A DNA stretch of 22,725 nt from JAGOEX01 sp964630905 (GTDB taxonomy: Bacteria; UBP6; UBA1177): the NCBI GenBank assembly GCA_964630905.1, contig CAZVWR010000054.1, forward strand, positions 1 through 22,725. The letters are read 5' to 3'. Each line of letters starts with the position of its first letter. Position 1 is the stretch's first letter. The notes under the pieces were generated by a model. That model made no database searches. It saw nothing but the letters and a program-made list of their open reading frames with translations, and was not told where the DNA came from. Positions 15,189-22,725 of this stretch are shown piece after piece. Both the position numbers and the translations under genes were made by a program.

Positions 15189-16445
15189 TCATATTAAATT
15201 TTTTTCCTTAAATAAGTCAAGCGCTCTTCCCTTTACGAATATTTTATGGACATGGTTATGGGCAAAATGGTAGACAGGATATATCCATGAAGGGGTGTCC
15301 ATTATAACAAGATCGGCATCCTTACCGACAGCGATCGAACCTTTTGTACTCTCTCTTTTCACAGATCTTGCACCGTTTACCGTTATTCCCCTGATTGAAT
15401 CTTCAACGCTCATTCTAAGCTGTGTCGCACCGATGCTTGCCGCAAGCGGAAGAAACCCGCACATACAGCTTCCGGGATTCATATCTGTCGCAAGAGCGAC
15501 AGTGACGCCGTTATCTATCATTTTCTGAGCAGGAGCGAATGGAAGTCTTGAAAAAACAGATGTAACGGGCAGAACTCCTGCAACAGTTCCTGAATCTGCA
15601 AGTTTTCTCATCCCTTCTTCTTTTATCTCCTCAAGATGGTCAACTGATGCCGCACCCATTTCCGCAGCAAGCTCAGTCCCGCCCAGAGAATTGAATTCAT
15701 CGGCATGAAGCTTCAATCCGAATCCCATGTCTGATGCCGCTCTTAATATCTTTTGAGTCTCTTTAAGCGAAAAATAACCTTCCTCACAGAAAACATCAAC
15801 AAATTCAGCAAGTTTCTGATTCTTAACTTCAGGAAGCATTTCATTTATTATAAGATCTATATATCCGTCATGGTCGTTCTTAAACTTCTCGGGATATGCA
15901 TGTGCACCCAGAAATGTCGGAACTATCTCGACCGGATACAGTTTTTTAAGTTCAGATGCCGCTTTAAGAAGTTTCAACTCACTTTCAAGATCAAGTCCGT
16001 AACCCGATTTTATCTCAATTGTGGTTACACCGTATGAAATTACCTGCTCAAGCCGTTTTGCCGACTGAAAGACAATTTCATCAAGTGTCGCGGATGCTGT
16101 CTTTTTTGCACTGTTGAGAATTCCTCCGCCGGCAGAAGCTATTTCTTCGTATGTGGCTCCTCTTGCCTTCATTTCAAACTCATCTTCTCTTGTTGCGGCA
16201 AAAACAAGGTGGGTGTGGCTGTCAACAAGACCGGGAAATACTGTTCTGTTCCCTGCATCGACAACCGATTCAGAATTGTCACTGTATGAACTGTCAATTT
16301 TCAGCAGTTCGCTCTTTTTCCCTGCAAAACAGATCTTTCCGGACATGTCTGCCGCAATGGCAAAATCGCCGCCGGTTAAAACAGCTTTTGAACTTTCAGC
16401 AGTAAATATTGAGGAAATGTTTTCGATTACGAGAGAGTATCTCAA
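15189..16445 (-). CDS. hutI: Imidazolonepropionase HutI
   Basis: This 418-residue amidohydrolase opens imidazolone-propionate to N-formimino-glutamate, the third step of histidine breakdown. Metal and substrate motifs fit the family: DSHTHLVFAATRE, the TYEEIASAGGGI loop, EIKSGYGLDLESELK, TFLGAHAYP, DVFCEEGYFS, LHADEF, DHLEEI and ALATDMNPGSC. The start is a TTG one base after the rpsT stop, with no clear ribosome binding site, so translation probably depends on coupling. No other hut gene (hutH, hutU, hutG or fold) is in the window. Placing a catabolic gene after a ribosomal protein gene is unusual. Confidence 0.95.
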   Translation of the reverse strand: MRYSLVIENISSIFTAESSKAVLTGGDFAIAADMSGKICFAGKKSELLKIDSSYSDNSESVVDAGNRTVFPGLVDSHTHLVFAATREDEFEMKARGATYEEIASAGGGILNSAKKTASATLDEIVFQSAKRLEQVISYGVTTIEIKSGYGLDLESELKLLKAASELKKLYPVEIVPTFLGAHAYPEKFKNDHDGYIDLIINEMLPEVKNQKLAEFVDVFCEEGYFSLKETQKILRAASDMGFGLKLHADEFNSLGGTELAAEMGAASVDHLEEIKEEGMRKLADSGTVAGVLPVTSVFSRLPFAPAQKMIDNGVTVALATDMNPGSCMCGFLPLAASIGATQLRMSVEDSIRGITVNGARSVKRESTKGSIAVGKDADLVIMDTPSWIYPVYHFAHNHVHKIFVKGRALDLFKEKNLI

Positions 16446-16446
16446 A

Positions 16447-16746
16447 TTACTGGGCAGCGAAAACCTTGTTGAAGCGGATCGTCAGCCGTCCTACTTTTCT
16501 TCCTGCAGTATTCTTCTGAAGAACGCCCTTGCTGACAGCTTTCTGGATCTCGCTTACAGCCTTTACAAGCTTTGCTGCGGCATCAGTTTTCATTTCAGCA
16601 GCACCGGCAGTGTTCTTTTCTGCGGCTTCTATTGTTTCGACTGCATAACGGGTGAAAGTTTTCACTTTGGATTTTATTGAACGGTTGTACAGTCTTTTCT
16701 TTTCGTTTGTCTTAATTCTTTTTTTCGCCGACTTGTGATGAGCCAA
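16447..16746 (-). CDS. rpsT: 30S ribosomal protein S20
   Basis: The 99-residue product begins (M)AHHKSAKKRIKTNEKK, the invariant start of S20, which binds the 5' domain of 16S rRNA. The start is the TTG at 16746, with GGAGGA four bases upstream; the frame also has an ATG and a TTG five and six codons earlier, but these lack a ribosome binding site and fall over the SD. S20 genes of enterobacteria also use UUG, which there is linked to autoregulation by S20. The tail GRLTIRFNKVF is typical. The gene has its own promoter at 16806-16833 and is followed one base later by hutI. Confidence 0.95.
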   Translation of the reverse strand: MAHHKSAKKRIKTNEKKRLYNRSIKSKVKTFTRYAVETIEAAEKNTAGAAEMKTDAAAKLVKAVSEIQKAVSKGVLQKNTAGRKVGRLTIRFNKVFAAQ

Positions 16747-16750
16747 ACTA

Positions 16751-16756
16751 TCCTCC
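16751..16756 (-). promoter_or_regulatory. Ribosome binding site that fixes the rpsT TTG start
   Basis: GGAGGA on the minus strand, four bases before the TTG at 16746-16744. It is also the only strong SD in the leader, so it rules out the upstream in-frame ATG at 16758, which overlaps it. Confidence 0.8.
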
Positions 16757-16805
16757 ATCAATAATAAAAAACCTTAAAAATTCCACAGAACTTAAAAGCC
16801 GTCTT

Positions 16806-16833
16806 TTTATATGCAAAAAAGGTCTGTTGTCAA
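16806..16833 (-). promoter_or_regulatory. rpsT: Sigma-70 promoter of the rpsT unit
   Basis: A perfect minus-strand TTGACA (16828-16833), a 16-base spacer and TATAAA (16806-16811). It begins 4 bases after the alr stop. Transcription should start near 16799, giving rpsT a leader of about 50 bases. That leader contains a short AAAAG-ACGG-CTTTT hairpin, too weak to interpret. Confidence 0.75.
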
Positions 16834-16837
16834 GTTT

Positions 16838-18004
16838 TTAAACAACAATTCTCTGTATGTGGGAAGATATTCTTGAAACGGTTTCATAGTTGATGGTCCC
16901 GGTCAATGCGGCAAGATTTTCAGCGCGGATGATCTGATCACCCTGTTCTCCGATAAGGACAACTTCGTCTTCAACTGAGACATCGGGAATGTCTGTTATG
17001 TCTATTGTTGTGAGGTTCATTGCTATTCTGCCGACAACTGCAGCCCTTTTTCCGTGGACGAGAACATATCCCTGATTTGAAAGGCCTCTGTCGTATCCGT
17101 CGCTGTAACCTATCGGAAGAATTGCTATTTTCGAATCCCTTGTCACCTGATGCGTACAACCGTATCCGACGAACTCACCTGCTTTGATATTTTTTATCTG
17201 GCCTATGACCGTCTTCCAAGTCAGAACAGGTGTCAGAATGTGTTCGGGACCGTGTCCGTGTTCTGTGATATAACTGAGATATGTCTCTTTGGAAGGCCAG
17301 AGTCCGTATTGTGAAATACCGAGCCGGATCATGGAAAAATGGGTGTTCTGGAATATCACTGCCGCCGCACTTGAAGCAAAATGGAGATCAAACCCTGAAA
17401 ATCCTTCGTTCCTTATGAGCTCCAATTCTCTTTTAAACCGGTCTATCTGTTCTTTTGCGTATGAACGGTCAGTAGTATCTTCAATATTGGCAAAATGGCT
17501 GTAAACACCTTTAAGCATTACATTTTTAGAATTTTTGAGTTCTTTGACAAATTCAACAAGTTCAAGACCGTTGATCCCCTGCCTGTTGGTCCCTGTCTCA
17601 ATTTTCAGATGTATGTTCACCGGCTTATCCTTAACAGCCGCATGTTTCTGAATACATTTGAGATTTTCGATCAGATAACATACAGGTTCAAGATCATTTT
17701 CAACTATTGCCGGAATTGTGTTTTTCATCACAGGACCTAAAATTATGATCCTCTCGTTAAAGCCTGCTTTTCTAAGTATCACCGCCTCTTCAAGAGCGTG
17801 GACGCAGAATATCTCTATTTTGCAATCCTCTGCAATATGTGCGATCTCAAGCATTCCGTGACCATAACCATTGGCTTTTATCACAACAGCTATCTGAGCA
17901 CCGTTTATTATTCTGGAACGGAAAAACTCAATGTTCTTTCTGTATGCCGATCTTGAAATTTCGATCCAGCTTGTGTATGCACCGTTATTCAAGAACCACC
18001 TCAC
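16838..18004 (-). CDS. alr: Alanine racemase
   Basis: This 388-residue PLP enzyme interconverts L- and D-alanine for peptidoglycan. It has the PLP lysine K43 in AVVIKANGYGHG, the catalytic tyrosine Y281 in FVGYGCTH, SMIRLGISQYG, and PIGYSDGYDRGLSN. The usual GR(I/V)xMDxxxxD motif reads GRIAMNLTTID, with Asn for Asp at 330. Two starts are possible: the GTG at 18004, one base after folE2, or a TTG at 17992, which has GAGG 6 bases before it and is better supported by ribosome binding. It ends the infB operon. Confidence 0.95.
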   Translation of the reverse strand: MRWFLNNGAYTSWIEISRSAYRKNIEFFRSRIINGAQIAVVIKANGYGHGMLEIAHIAEDCKIEIFCVHALEEAVILRKAGFNERIIILGPVMKNTIPAIVENDLEPVCYLIENLKCIQKHAAVKDKPVNIHLKIETGTNRQGINGLELVEFVKELKNSKNVMLKGVYSHFANIEDTTDRSYAKEQIDRFKRELELIRNEGFSGFDLHFASSAAAVIFQNTHFSMIRLGISQYGLWPSKETYLSYITEHGHGPEHILTPVLTWKTVIGQIKNIKAGEFVGYGCTHQVTRDSKIAILPIGYSDGYDRGLSNQGYVLVHGKRAAVVGRIAMNLTTIDITDIPDVSVEDEVVLIGEQGDQIIRAENLAALTGTINYETVSRISSHIQRIVV

Positions 18005-18005
18005 T

Positions 18006-18836
18006 TTAAATTTTAGGAAAACCTTTGAACATTCTCAAGTGTTCGTCAAGTAGAAATGACCTCTCTGTGAACCTTTCTATCCTTGCATAAGCGTTGTGAG
18101 TATGAATGCTTTCAAGATGGAGCGTTTCAACCATGAACCACAAAACATTGCTGTCACGCATCATTTTGTCTGATACATTTCTGACAATATCTTCAGCAAA
18201 AACAGGGTTTGAGAAAGCTTTTTCGGTCACGAACTTCTCATCATTTCTCTTTAAAAGCGGGTAAATCTCACAACTTGCCGATTCTTCTATTATTTTTACA
18301 ACATCCTCAATCCAGACAAAATCCCTGAACTTAAGATAAAGTGTCACAAAACTTCTCTGGTTGTGGGCACCGCTTTCACTGATCTCCTTTGAACAGGGAC
18401 AGAGTGTTGTAACAGGCGTTCTGACACCGAGTATGAAACTGTCACCGTCTCTTGAATCACTGAATCCGCTGAAAAGAACTGACACAGGGAACATTGATGA
18501 AATTTCCGAAACAGGTGCCTTCTTTTCGATGAAATAAGGAAATTTCATTGATATTATTGCTTGAGGCGAATTGAGACTGTCTCTCATTTTTCTCAATATT
18601 TCAGGCATATTAGCCATTGTTATTTCACCTCTGACGCTGTTAAGCACTTCAACCATCCGGCTCATGTGAGTCCCTTTAAACTCAGGCAGAAGCATGACTG
18701 TCATATCTATTGAAGCGACAGTGTTTTGAGTTAAATTTGCTCTGTCTTTCACAACTACAGGGTATTCTATGTCCCACACCCCTACCTGATCGACAGATAT
18801 GTTTCTTGTGTCACGGTAATTCTGAACATCGTTCAT
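18006..18836 (-). CDS. folE2: GTP cyclohydrolase FolE2 (type IB)
   Basis: This 276-residue enzyme makes 7,8-dihydroneopterin triphosphate from GTP, the entry step to folate and queuosine precursors. Family motifs are present: EFKGTHMSRM (52-61), TTLCPCSKEIS with the metal-binding Cys146, GAHNQRS, LLKRNDEKFVTEKAF and ESIHTHNAYA. FolE2 can use metals other than zinc and in several bacteria replaces or backs up FolE under zinc limitation. GAGG lies 7 bases before the ATG, which is one base after the truB stop. I see no Zur-like site, and its place in a constitutive translation operon suggests it is the main enzyme here. Confidence 0.96.
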   Translation of the reverse strand: MNDVQNYRDTRNISVDQVGVWDIEYPVVVKDRANLTQNTVASIDMTVMLLPEFKGTHMSRMVEVLNSVRGEITMANMPEILRKMRDSLNSPQAIISMKFPYFIEKKAPVSEISSMFPVSVLFSGFSDSRDGDSFILGVRTPVTTLCPCSKEISESGAHNQRSFVTLYLKFRDFVWIEDVVKIIEESASCEIYPLLKRNDEKFVTEKAFSNPVFAEDIVRNVSDKMMRDSNVLWFMVETLHLESIHTHNAYARIERFTERSFLLDEHLRMFKGFPKI

Positions 18837-18837
18837 A

Positions 18838-19722
18838 TCAATCCCTCAAAAAAGCAAAATAAGAAAAACATTCATTTTCCATTTTTAATACAAAAGCCGG
18901 CTCATTGTCAAACCTGATATAGTTCAAACCCTCTGAAAGTTCAAGTCTGAGTGCCGCGATATCCTTTCCATTTCTCAGCCAGTCATAGGAAGTTCTGTCA
19001 ACATCGAGCGTGTTAAACCTTTTCAGAAAAGCATCCATTCCGGTCACAGCCCTTTCAAGAACCGACATATCATTTTTCATTTCATCAATTGTCACGGAAT
19101 GTGCAATGTCAAATTCACCAACCCTTTCTCTTAAAAGTTCAGTCATGACCGCTCCGCAACCGATGTGCTTACCGATATCGCTGACAAGAGACCTGATGTA
19201 TGTCCCTTTTGAACATTCTACATTGAAAGAGATCTCTTTATCTGATGAAACTGAAAGTGCTATCTTTTTTATTATAACTTCTCTTTCCTTCATTGCAGGA
19301 GATTCACCCTGTCTTGCAAGTTTATATGCTCTGACACCGTCTATTTTAACAGCACTGTAAGAAGGGGGCGTCTGTTTTACAAGACCTGTGAACTTTTTTT
19401 CGATATCTCTCAGATCGATCTTTGAAAGATCAAACTCAACACCTGTCGGAACCAGTTCAGTGTCTGTATCAAAGCTGGCACTTTCACAGCCGAGGATCAT
19501 CCTGCCTGAATAAACTTTATCAGAGTCTGTTACAAGTGAAATAAGCTTCGTCGCCTTGCCGGTTGCAACTACAATCACACCTTTCGCAAGAGGATCAAGA
19601 GTGCCGCAGAACCCAGCTTTTTTTATTTTCGCCAGATTTTTAAGACGGTTAAGTGCAGATGCCGATGATATACCTTTCGATTTATTCAGAGTTATGAAAC
19701 AGGATCCGTTAGTTTGAAACAC
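18838..19722 (-). CDS. truB: tRNA pseudouridine-55 synthase TruB
   Basis: This 294-residue enzyme isomerises U55 in the T-loop of tRNAs. The catalytic Asp43 lies in GFCGTLDPLAKGV, where the more usual HTGTLDPLA has changed its first residues. PPSYSAVKIDGVRAYKLAR and CSKGTYIRSLVSDIG are intact. A C-terminal PUA-like portion is plausible. It starts at GTG 19722, inside the end of nrnA (14-bp overlap); the nearest AGG is about 12 bases upstream, somewhat far, so coupling is likely. Confidence 0.95.
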   Translation of the reverse strand: MFQTNGSCFITLNKSKGISSASALNRLKNLAKIKKAGFCGTLDPLAKGVIVVATGKATKLISLVTDSDKVYSGRMILGCESASFDTDTELVPTGVEFDLSKIDLRDIEKKFTGLVKQTPPSYSAVKIDGVRAYKLARQGESPAMKEREVIIKKIALSVSSDKEISFNVECSKGTYIRSLVSDIGKHIGCGAVMTELLRERVGEFDIAHSVTIDEMKNDMSVLERAVTGMDAFLKRFNTLDVDRTSYDWLRNGKDIAALRLELSEGLNYIRFDNEPAFVLKMENECFSYFAFLRD

Positions 19723-20680
19723 TTTTGACTATTTCCTCTACTTCTTTGAGCCCTTCTTCAAAAGTACCTTTGAAAACAAATCCGGCGGCATTTCTGTGTC
19801 CACCGCCGCCGAACCTTGATGCTATCTCGTTGGCATCAATATCACCACGGCTTCTCATACTTACTTTCCATAGATCCTGTCCCTTCTCCCTGAATCGCAT
19901 GGCTATGCGGACACCTTTTATACTTCTTGCATAATTGACAAATGAATCAACATTATCAGGATGAAGACCGTATCTTTCAAACTGGTCAAGCGTTATCCTT
20001 ATGACAGCGGCCTTACCTTCAGCAAGAATTCGCAGATCGGCAAGAACCTCGGCAAGCATTCTCAACTGTTCCACCGGAACATTTTCATATATCTTTGTTG
20101 CCACATCCCAAGGATTTACCCTGTCAAGAAGCTCGGAAAGTATGAGAAAAGCCTCTTTGTTGGTGCTGCCGTATTTCAGTCCTCCGGTGTCACTCATGAT
20201 GGCGGCATACACAGCCTCAGCTTCATTTTTCTGAAGGATCATTCCTCTTTCAAGTGACCATCTGTAGACAATTGCGGCGGTTGCACAAGCTGACGGATCC
20301 GACAGAACAGCATCAAAAAAATCATCGTTCTCTTTTTTCAGAGTATGATGATCAAAAAGTATTTTTTTTCCTTCTGATGAAACCATAAATCTGTAAAGTT
20401 CATCACCCACTCTTTCGGGAGATCCGCTGTCAAGTATCATAAAAAGATCAAAAGGTCCTTCAGGAATTGACTCGCATGCATTACCTGAACCTTTTAAAAA
20501 CATATAGTTGAACGGGAACTGGCCTGACCTGTAAACCTTTACAACTTTACCCATTCTTTCAAGGATCGAAGCCATTGCAATGCAGGAACCCATGCTGTCA
20601 CCATCGGGCATTTCGTGTCCTGCGACAAGCACAGAGCGGCTTTCATCGATCAGCTGATTTATCTTTCTGAGATCATTCAT
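19709..20680 (-). CDS. nrnA: DHH/DHHA1 phosphoesterase, NrnA-type oligoribonuclease/pAp phosphatase
   Basis: This 323-residue DHH-superfamily protein degrades short RNA oligonucleotides and 3'-phosphoadenosine 5'-phosphate in relatives. The metal site is GHEMPDGDSMGS near the N-terminus, then LILDSG-type MILDSGSPER, LFDHHTL (the DHH motif) and SDTGG. The DHHA1 domain ends with RFGGGGHRNAAGF. The start is the ATG at 20680, with a GTG one codon earlier also possible; both lie inside rbfA, and no SD is visible. Its position between rbfA and truB is the common one. Confidence 0.93.
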   Translation of the reverse strand: MNDLRKINQLIDESRSVLVAGHEMPDGDSMGSCIAMASILERMGKVVKVYRSGQFPFNYMFLKGSGNACESIPEGPFDLFMILDSGSPERVGDELYRFMVSSEGKKILFDHHTLKKENDDFFDAVLSDPSACATAAIVYRWSLERGMILQKNEAEAVYAAIMSDTGGLKYGSTNKEAFLILSELLDRVNPWDVATKIYENVPVEQLRMLAEVLADLRILAEGKAAVIRITLDQFERYGLHPDNVDSFVNYARSIKGVRIAMRFREKGQDLWKVSMRSRGDIDANEIASRFGGGGHRNAAGFVFKGTFEEGLKEVEEIVKSVSN

Positions 20681-21044
20681 CACTGCCGCTGCCGTTCTGA
20701 TCAGACTTTATTGAATCAAAAATCTTTTCGAGCCGGATGATCTTTTCAACGGAATCGTCATAGACAAATTTGATCTCCGGAGCGAACTTCAATGTTTTAA
20801 GATGACCGGCCAGCTTGAATCTTATGTTCTTTGTCTTGAGATCAAGATATTCCTGTATCTTATCGACATTCCCGCTATCGAAAGTGGAATAGAAGATCTT
20901 TGCCGATCTCAGGTCCGGCAGCACCGTAACCTTGCTGATCGTTATCATTGAAACGGGAGAATCACCGTATTCACTGAGCATGAGCGTACTTACAAACTTT
21001 TTAATGGCAGTGGCTATTCTGTTCTGCCTTATCTGTCCAGCCAT
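20673..21044 (-). CDS. rbfA: Ribosome-binding factor A
   Basis: This 123-residue KH-like protein is needed for late 30S maturation and 16S 5'-end processing. MAGQIRQNRIATAIKK, the beta-strand ITISKVTVLPDLRSAKIFYS and LKFAPEIKFVYDDSVEK match the family (usual APELxFxxDxS motif). The ATG overlaps the infB stop as TGATG, with GAGG 7 bases upstream inside infB. Confidence 0.95.
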   Translation of the reverse strand: MAGQIRQNRIATAIKKFVSTLMLSEYGDSPVSMITISKVTVLPDLRSAKIFYSTFDSGNVDKIQEYLDLKTKNIRFKLAGHLKTLKFAPEIKFVYDDSVEKIIRLEKIFDSIKSDQNGSGSDE

Positions 21045-22725
21045 CAGACAACCTCGTCCCTTATCTCTTTATCAATGTAGCACTCTATTACATCACCGAC
21101 CTTGATATCATTGAAGTTGTCTATCGTTGCACCGCATTCGTAACCGTTACGGACTTCCTTCACATCATCCTTGAACCTTTTCAGCGTTCCGAGTTTCCCT
21201 TCATAGATAACAACATTGTCTCTGATCAGCTTAACCTTGCCGCCTCTTACGATTCTCCCTTCTATTACCATGCAGCCTGCGATGGTTCCGACTTTGCCCA
21301 CTTTAAATACATCCCTGACCTCAATTCTGCCTGAAAGCTCTTCTTTAATTATCGGAGCGAGCATTCCTGTCATAGCCGATTTTATGGAATCGATAAGTTC
21401 ATAGATTATTGAGAATATCCTTATATCTACCATTTCTGAAACGGCAAGCTGTTTTGCCTTGTTATCAATTCTGACATTGAATCCCACAATGATACCGTTT
21501 GAAGCACTCGCGAGCAGAACATCATTTTCGTTTATTCCGCCGACACCCGAATGTATGATCTTAACATTCATCTTCTTGTGTTCTATCTTTTTCAATGAGG
21601 ATATTATCGCTTCAACAGAACCGTCAACATCACCTTTTACAACGATATTGATGTCCTGCACATCACCAAGTTCCATTTTAGTGAAAAGGTTCTCAAGCGA
21701 CATTTTGCTTTCCTTTTCATGTTTCTTTTCACGGAGCTTGTTACATCTGAGATCGACAAGTCCTTTTGCCTTCTTTTCATCTTTGAACACATGCAGCTTC
21801 TCTCCTGCAGGCGGCACAAAATCAAGACCTGTTATCTCAACAGCCATTGAAGGACCCGCATCCTTAACTCTTTCCCCTGTCCAGTCCATCATGCTTCTTA
21901 CATAACCCATTGATGTTCCTGTTACAACAAGATCTCCTATATTCAAAGTTCCGTCTTTGACAAGCACTGTCGCAACAGGACCTTTACCCGGATCCATTTT
22001 GGATTCGATGACTATTCCTTCCGCCGGTTTTTTCGGATCGGCTTTAAGATCCATTATCTCAACCTGCAGAAGAACAGATTCAAGAAGCCCTTCAATGTTT
22101 ATTCTCTGCTTTGCCGATATTTCGACAAAAAGATGTTCTCCGCCAAGCTCTTCAGCAACTATCTCATACTTCAAAAGCTCGTTCTTAACCTTCTGCGGAT
22201 TTGCATCAGGTTTATCTATTTTGTTTATTGCAACAATTATCGGAACATTCGCCGCTTTGGCGTGATTTATAGCTTCAACTGTCTGAGGCATTACCCCGTC
22301 ATCAGCAGCAACAATGAGGATAACAACATCGGTTGCCTGAGCACCTCTGCTTCTCATTGCAGTAAAAGCTTCGTGTCCTGGCGTATCAAGAAAAGTTATT
22401 CTCCCTTTTTCAAGTTCAACTGAATATGCTCCAATATGCTGAGTGATCCCGCCGGCTTCACCGTCAACCACATTTGTATGCCTTATCGCATCGAGCAGTT
22501 TTGTTTTGCCGTGATCAACATGTCCCATAACTGTTACAACAGGCGGTCTTGAAACAAGTGCATCTCCCTTAACTTCACTCACTTCAATATAGGTATCTTC
22601 GTTCAGTGCAACATTTTCTGCCGTAAAACCGAACTCTTCTGCAAGGATCTGTGCAGTATCATAGGTTATTCTATCATTTATACCGGTAACTTCACCCATG
22701 ACCATAAGCTTTGAAATAAGCTGTG
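21044..22725 (-). CDS. infB: Translation initiation factor IF-2 (N-terminus outside window)
   Basis: The frame is open to the window edge, so the start lies beyond base 22725 and the ATG at 22705 is internal. The 559 visible residues carry the end of the IF2 N-terminal subdomain and then the GTPase domain, with G1 GHVDHGKT, switch motif GGITQHIGAY, G3 DTPGHEAF, G4 NKID and G5 SAK. Domain II (EGIVIESKMDPGKGPVATVLV), domain III and the fMet-tRNA-binding C-terminal domain follow (IAGCMVIEGRIVRGGKVKLIRD). IF-2 places initiator tRNA on the 30S subunit. It heads the visible part of the infB-rbfA-nrnA-truB operon; nusA is expected upstream. Confidence 0.98.
   Translation of the reverse strand, partial: QLISKLMVMGEVTGINDRITYDTAQILAEEFGFTAENVALNEDTYIEVSEVKGDALVSRPPVVTVMGHVDHGKTKLLDAIRHTNVVDGEAGGITQHIGAYSVELEKGRITFLDTPGHEAFTAMRSRGAQATDVVILIVAADDGVMPQTVEAINHAKAANVPIIVAINKIDKPDANPQKVKNELLKYEIVAEELGGEHLFVEISAKQRINIEGLLESVLLQVEIMDLKADPKKPAEGIVIESKMDPGKGPVATVLVKDGTLNIGDLVVTGTSMGYVRSMMDWTGERVKDAGPSMAVEITGLDFVPPAGEKLHVFKDEKKAKGLVDLRCNKLREKKHEKESKMSLENLFTKMELGDVQDINIVVKGDVDGSVEAIISSLKKIEHKKMNVKIIHSGVGGINENDVLLASASNGIIVGFNVRIDNKAKQLAVSEMVDIRIFSIIYELIDSIKSAMTGMLAPIIKEELSGRIEVRDVFKVGKVGTIAGCMVIEGRIVRGGKVKLIRDNVVIYEGKLGTLKRFKDDVKEVRNGYECGATIDNFNDIKVGDVIECYIDKEIRDEVV

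Noticed and set aside
16114..16680. Plus-strand ORF of 188 codons across the hutI/rpsT junction
   Set aside because: It is antisense to two well-conserved genes, with no family resemblance or ribosome binding site.

Overview
The window is AT-rich (roughly 40% GC by eye), densely coded DNA from a diderm (Gram-negative-type) bacterium. The evidence for two membranes is two lipoproteins with lipoboxes, two signal-peptide proteins with beta-barrel-like sequence, and a primary sigma factor with region 1.1 and a long non-conserved region as in Proteobacteria and their relatives. The sigma-54 activator and the asparagine/aspartate/glutamate-rich lipoprotein linker fit an uncultured delta-proteobacterial or myxococcal-like lineage. 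That placement is a weak inference and I cannot fix the taxon.

Layout. The left edge carries the end of a macromolecular-synthesis operon on the plus strand: the 3' end of dnaG, then rpoD. Everything to the right lies on the minus strand and is transcribed right to left. The right edge starts a translation operon, infB(partial)-rbfA-nrnA-truB-folE2-alr, whose genes overlap or lie 1 base apart. A promoter just after alr serves rpsT (with a TTG start), followed by hutI, a lipoprotein, rsfS and rlmH. Next come an outer-membrane-like protein with a CpsB/CapC-type PHP phosphatase, then a radical SAM/DUF4130 pair of the putative DNA modification or repair type with its own strong promoter. After these come a lipoprotein/outer-membrane-like pair, an AAA+ ATPase of the AAA_14/DUF4143 type, hemW-rnhB, and a GAF/AAA+/Fis sigma-54-dependent regulator that ends tail to tail with rpoD.

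The core is ordinary housekeeping: replication priming, primary sigma factor, initiation factor 2, ribosome maturation and silencing, pseudouridine synthesis, cell-wall D-alanine, pterin synthesis and a heme chaperone. The accessory part is about 6.2-9.8 kb. There, three consecutive intergenic regions share a 21-bp core repeat. Two of them carry the identical 56-bp element (7792-7847 and 9705-9760), which brackets the lipoprotein/outer-membrane-protein pair. The ATPase gene next to it is followed by two 32-bp tandem repeats that resemble its own last codons and stop, and its promoter sits on an inverted repeat made from the same core. This repeat-bracketed cassette plus ATPase is the best candidate in the window for something mobile or undescribed.

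No intergenic stretch exceeds 300 bases (the longest is 170 bp, 6238-6407). I found no tRNA, rRNA, CRISPR array, insertion sequence or replication origin.
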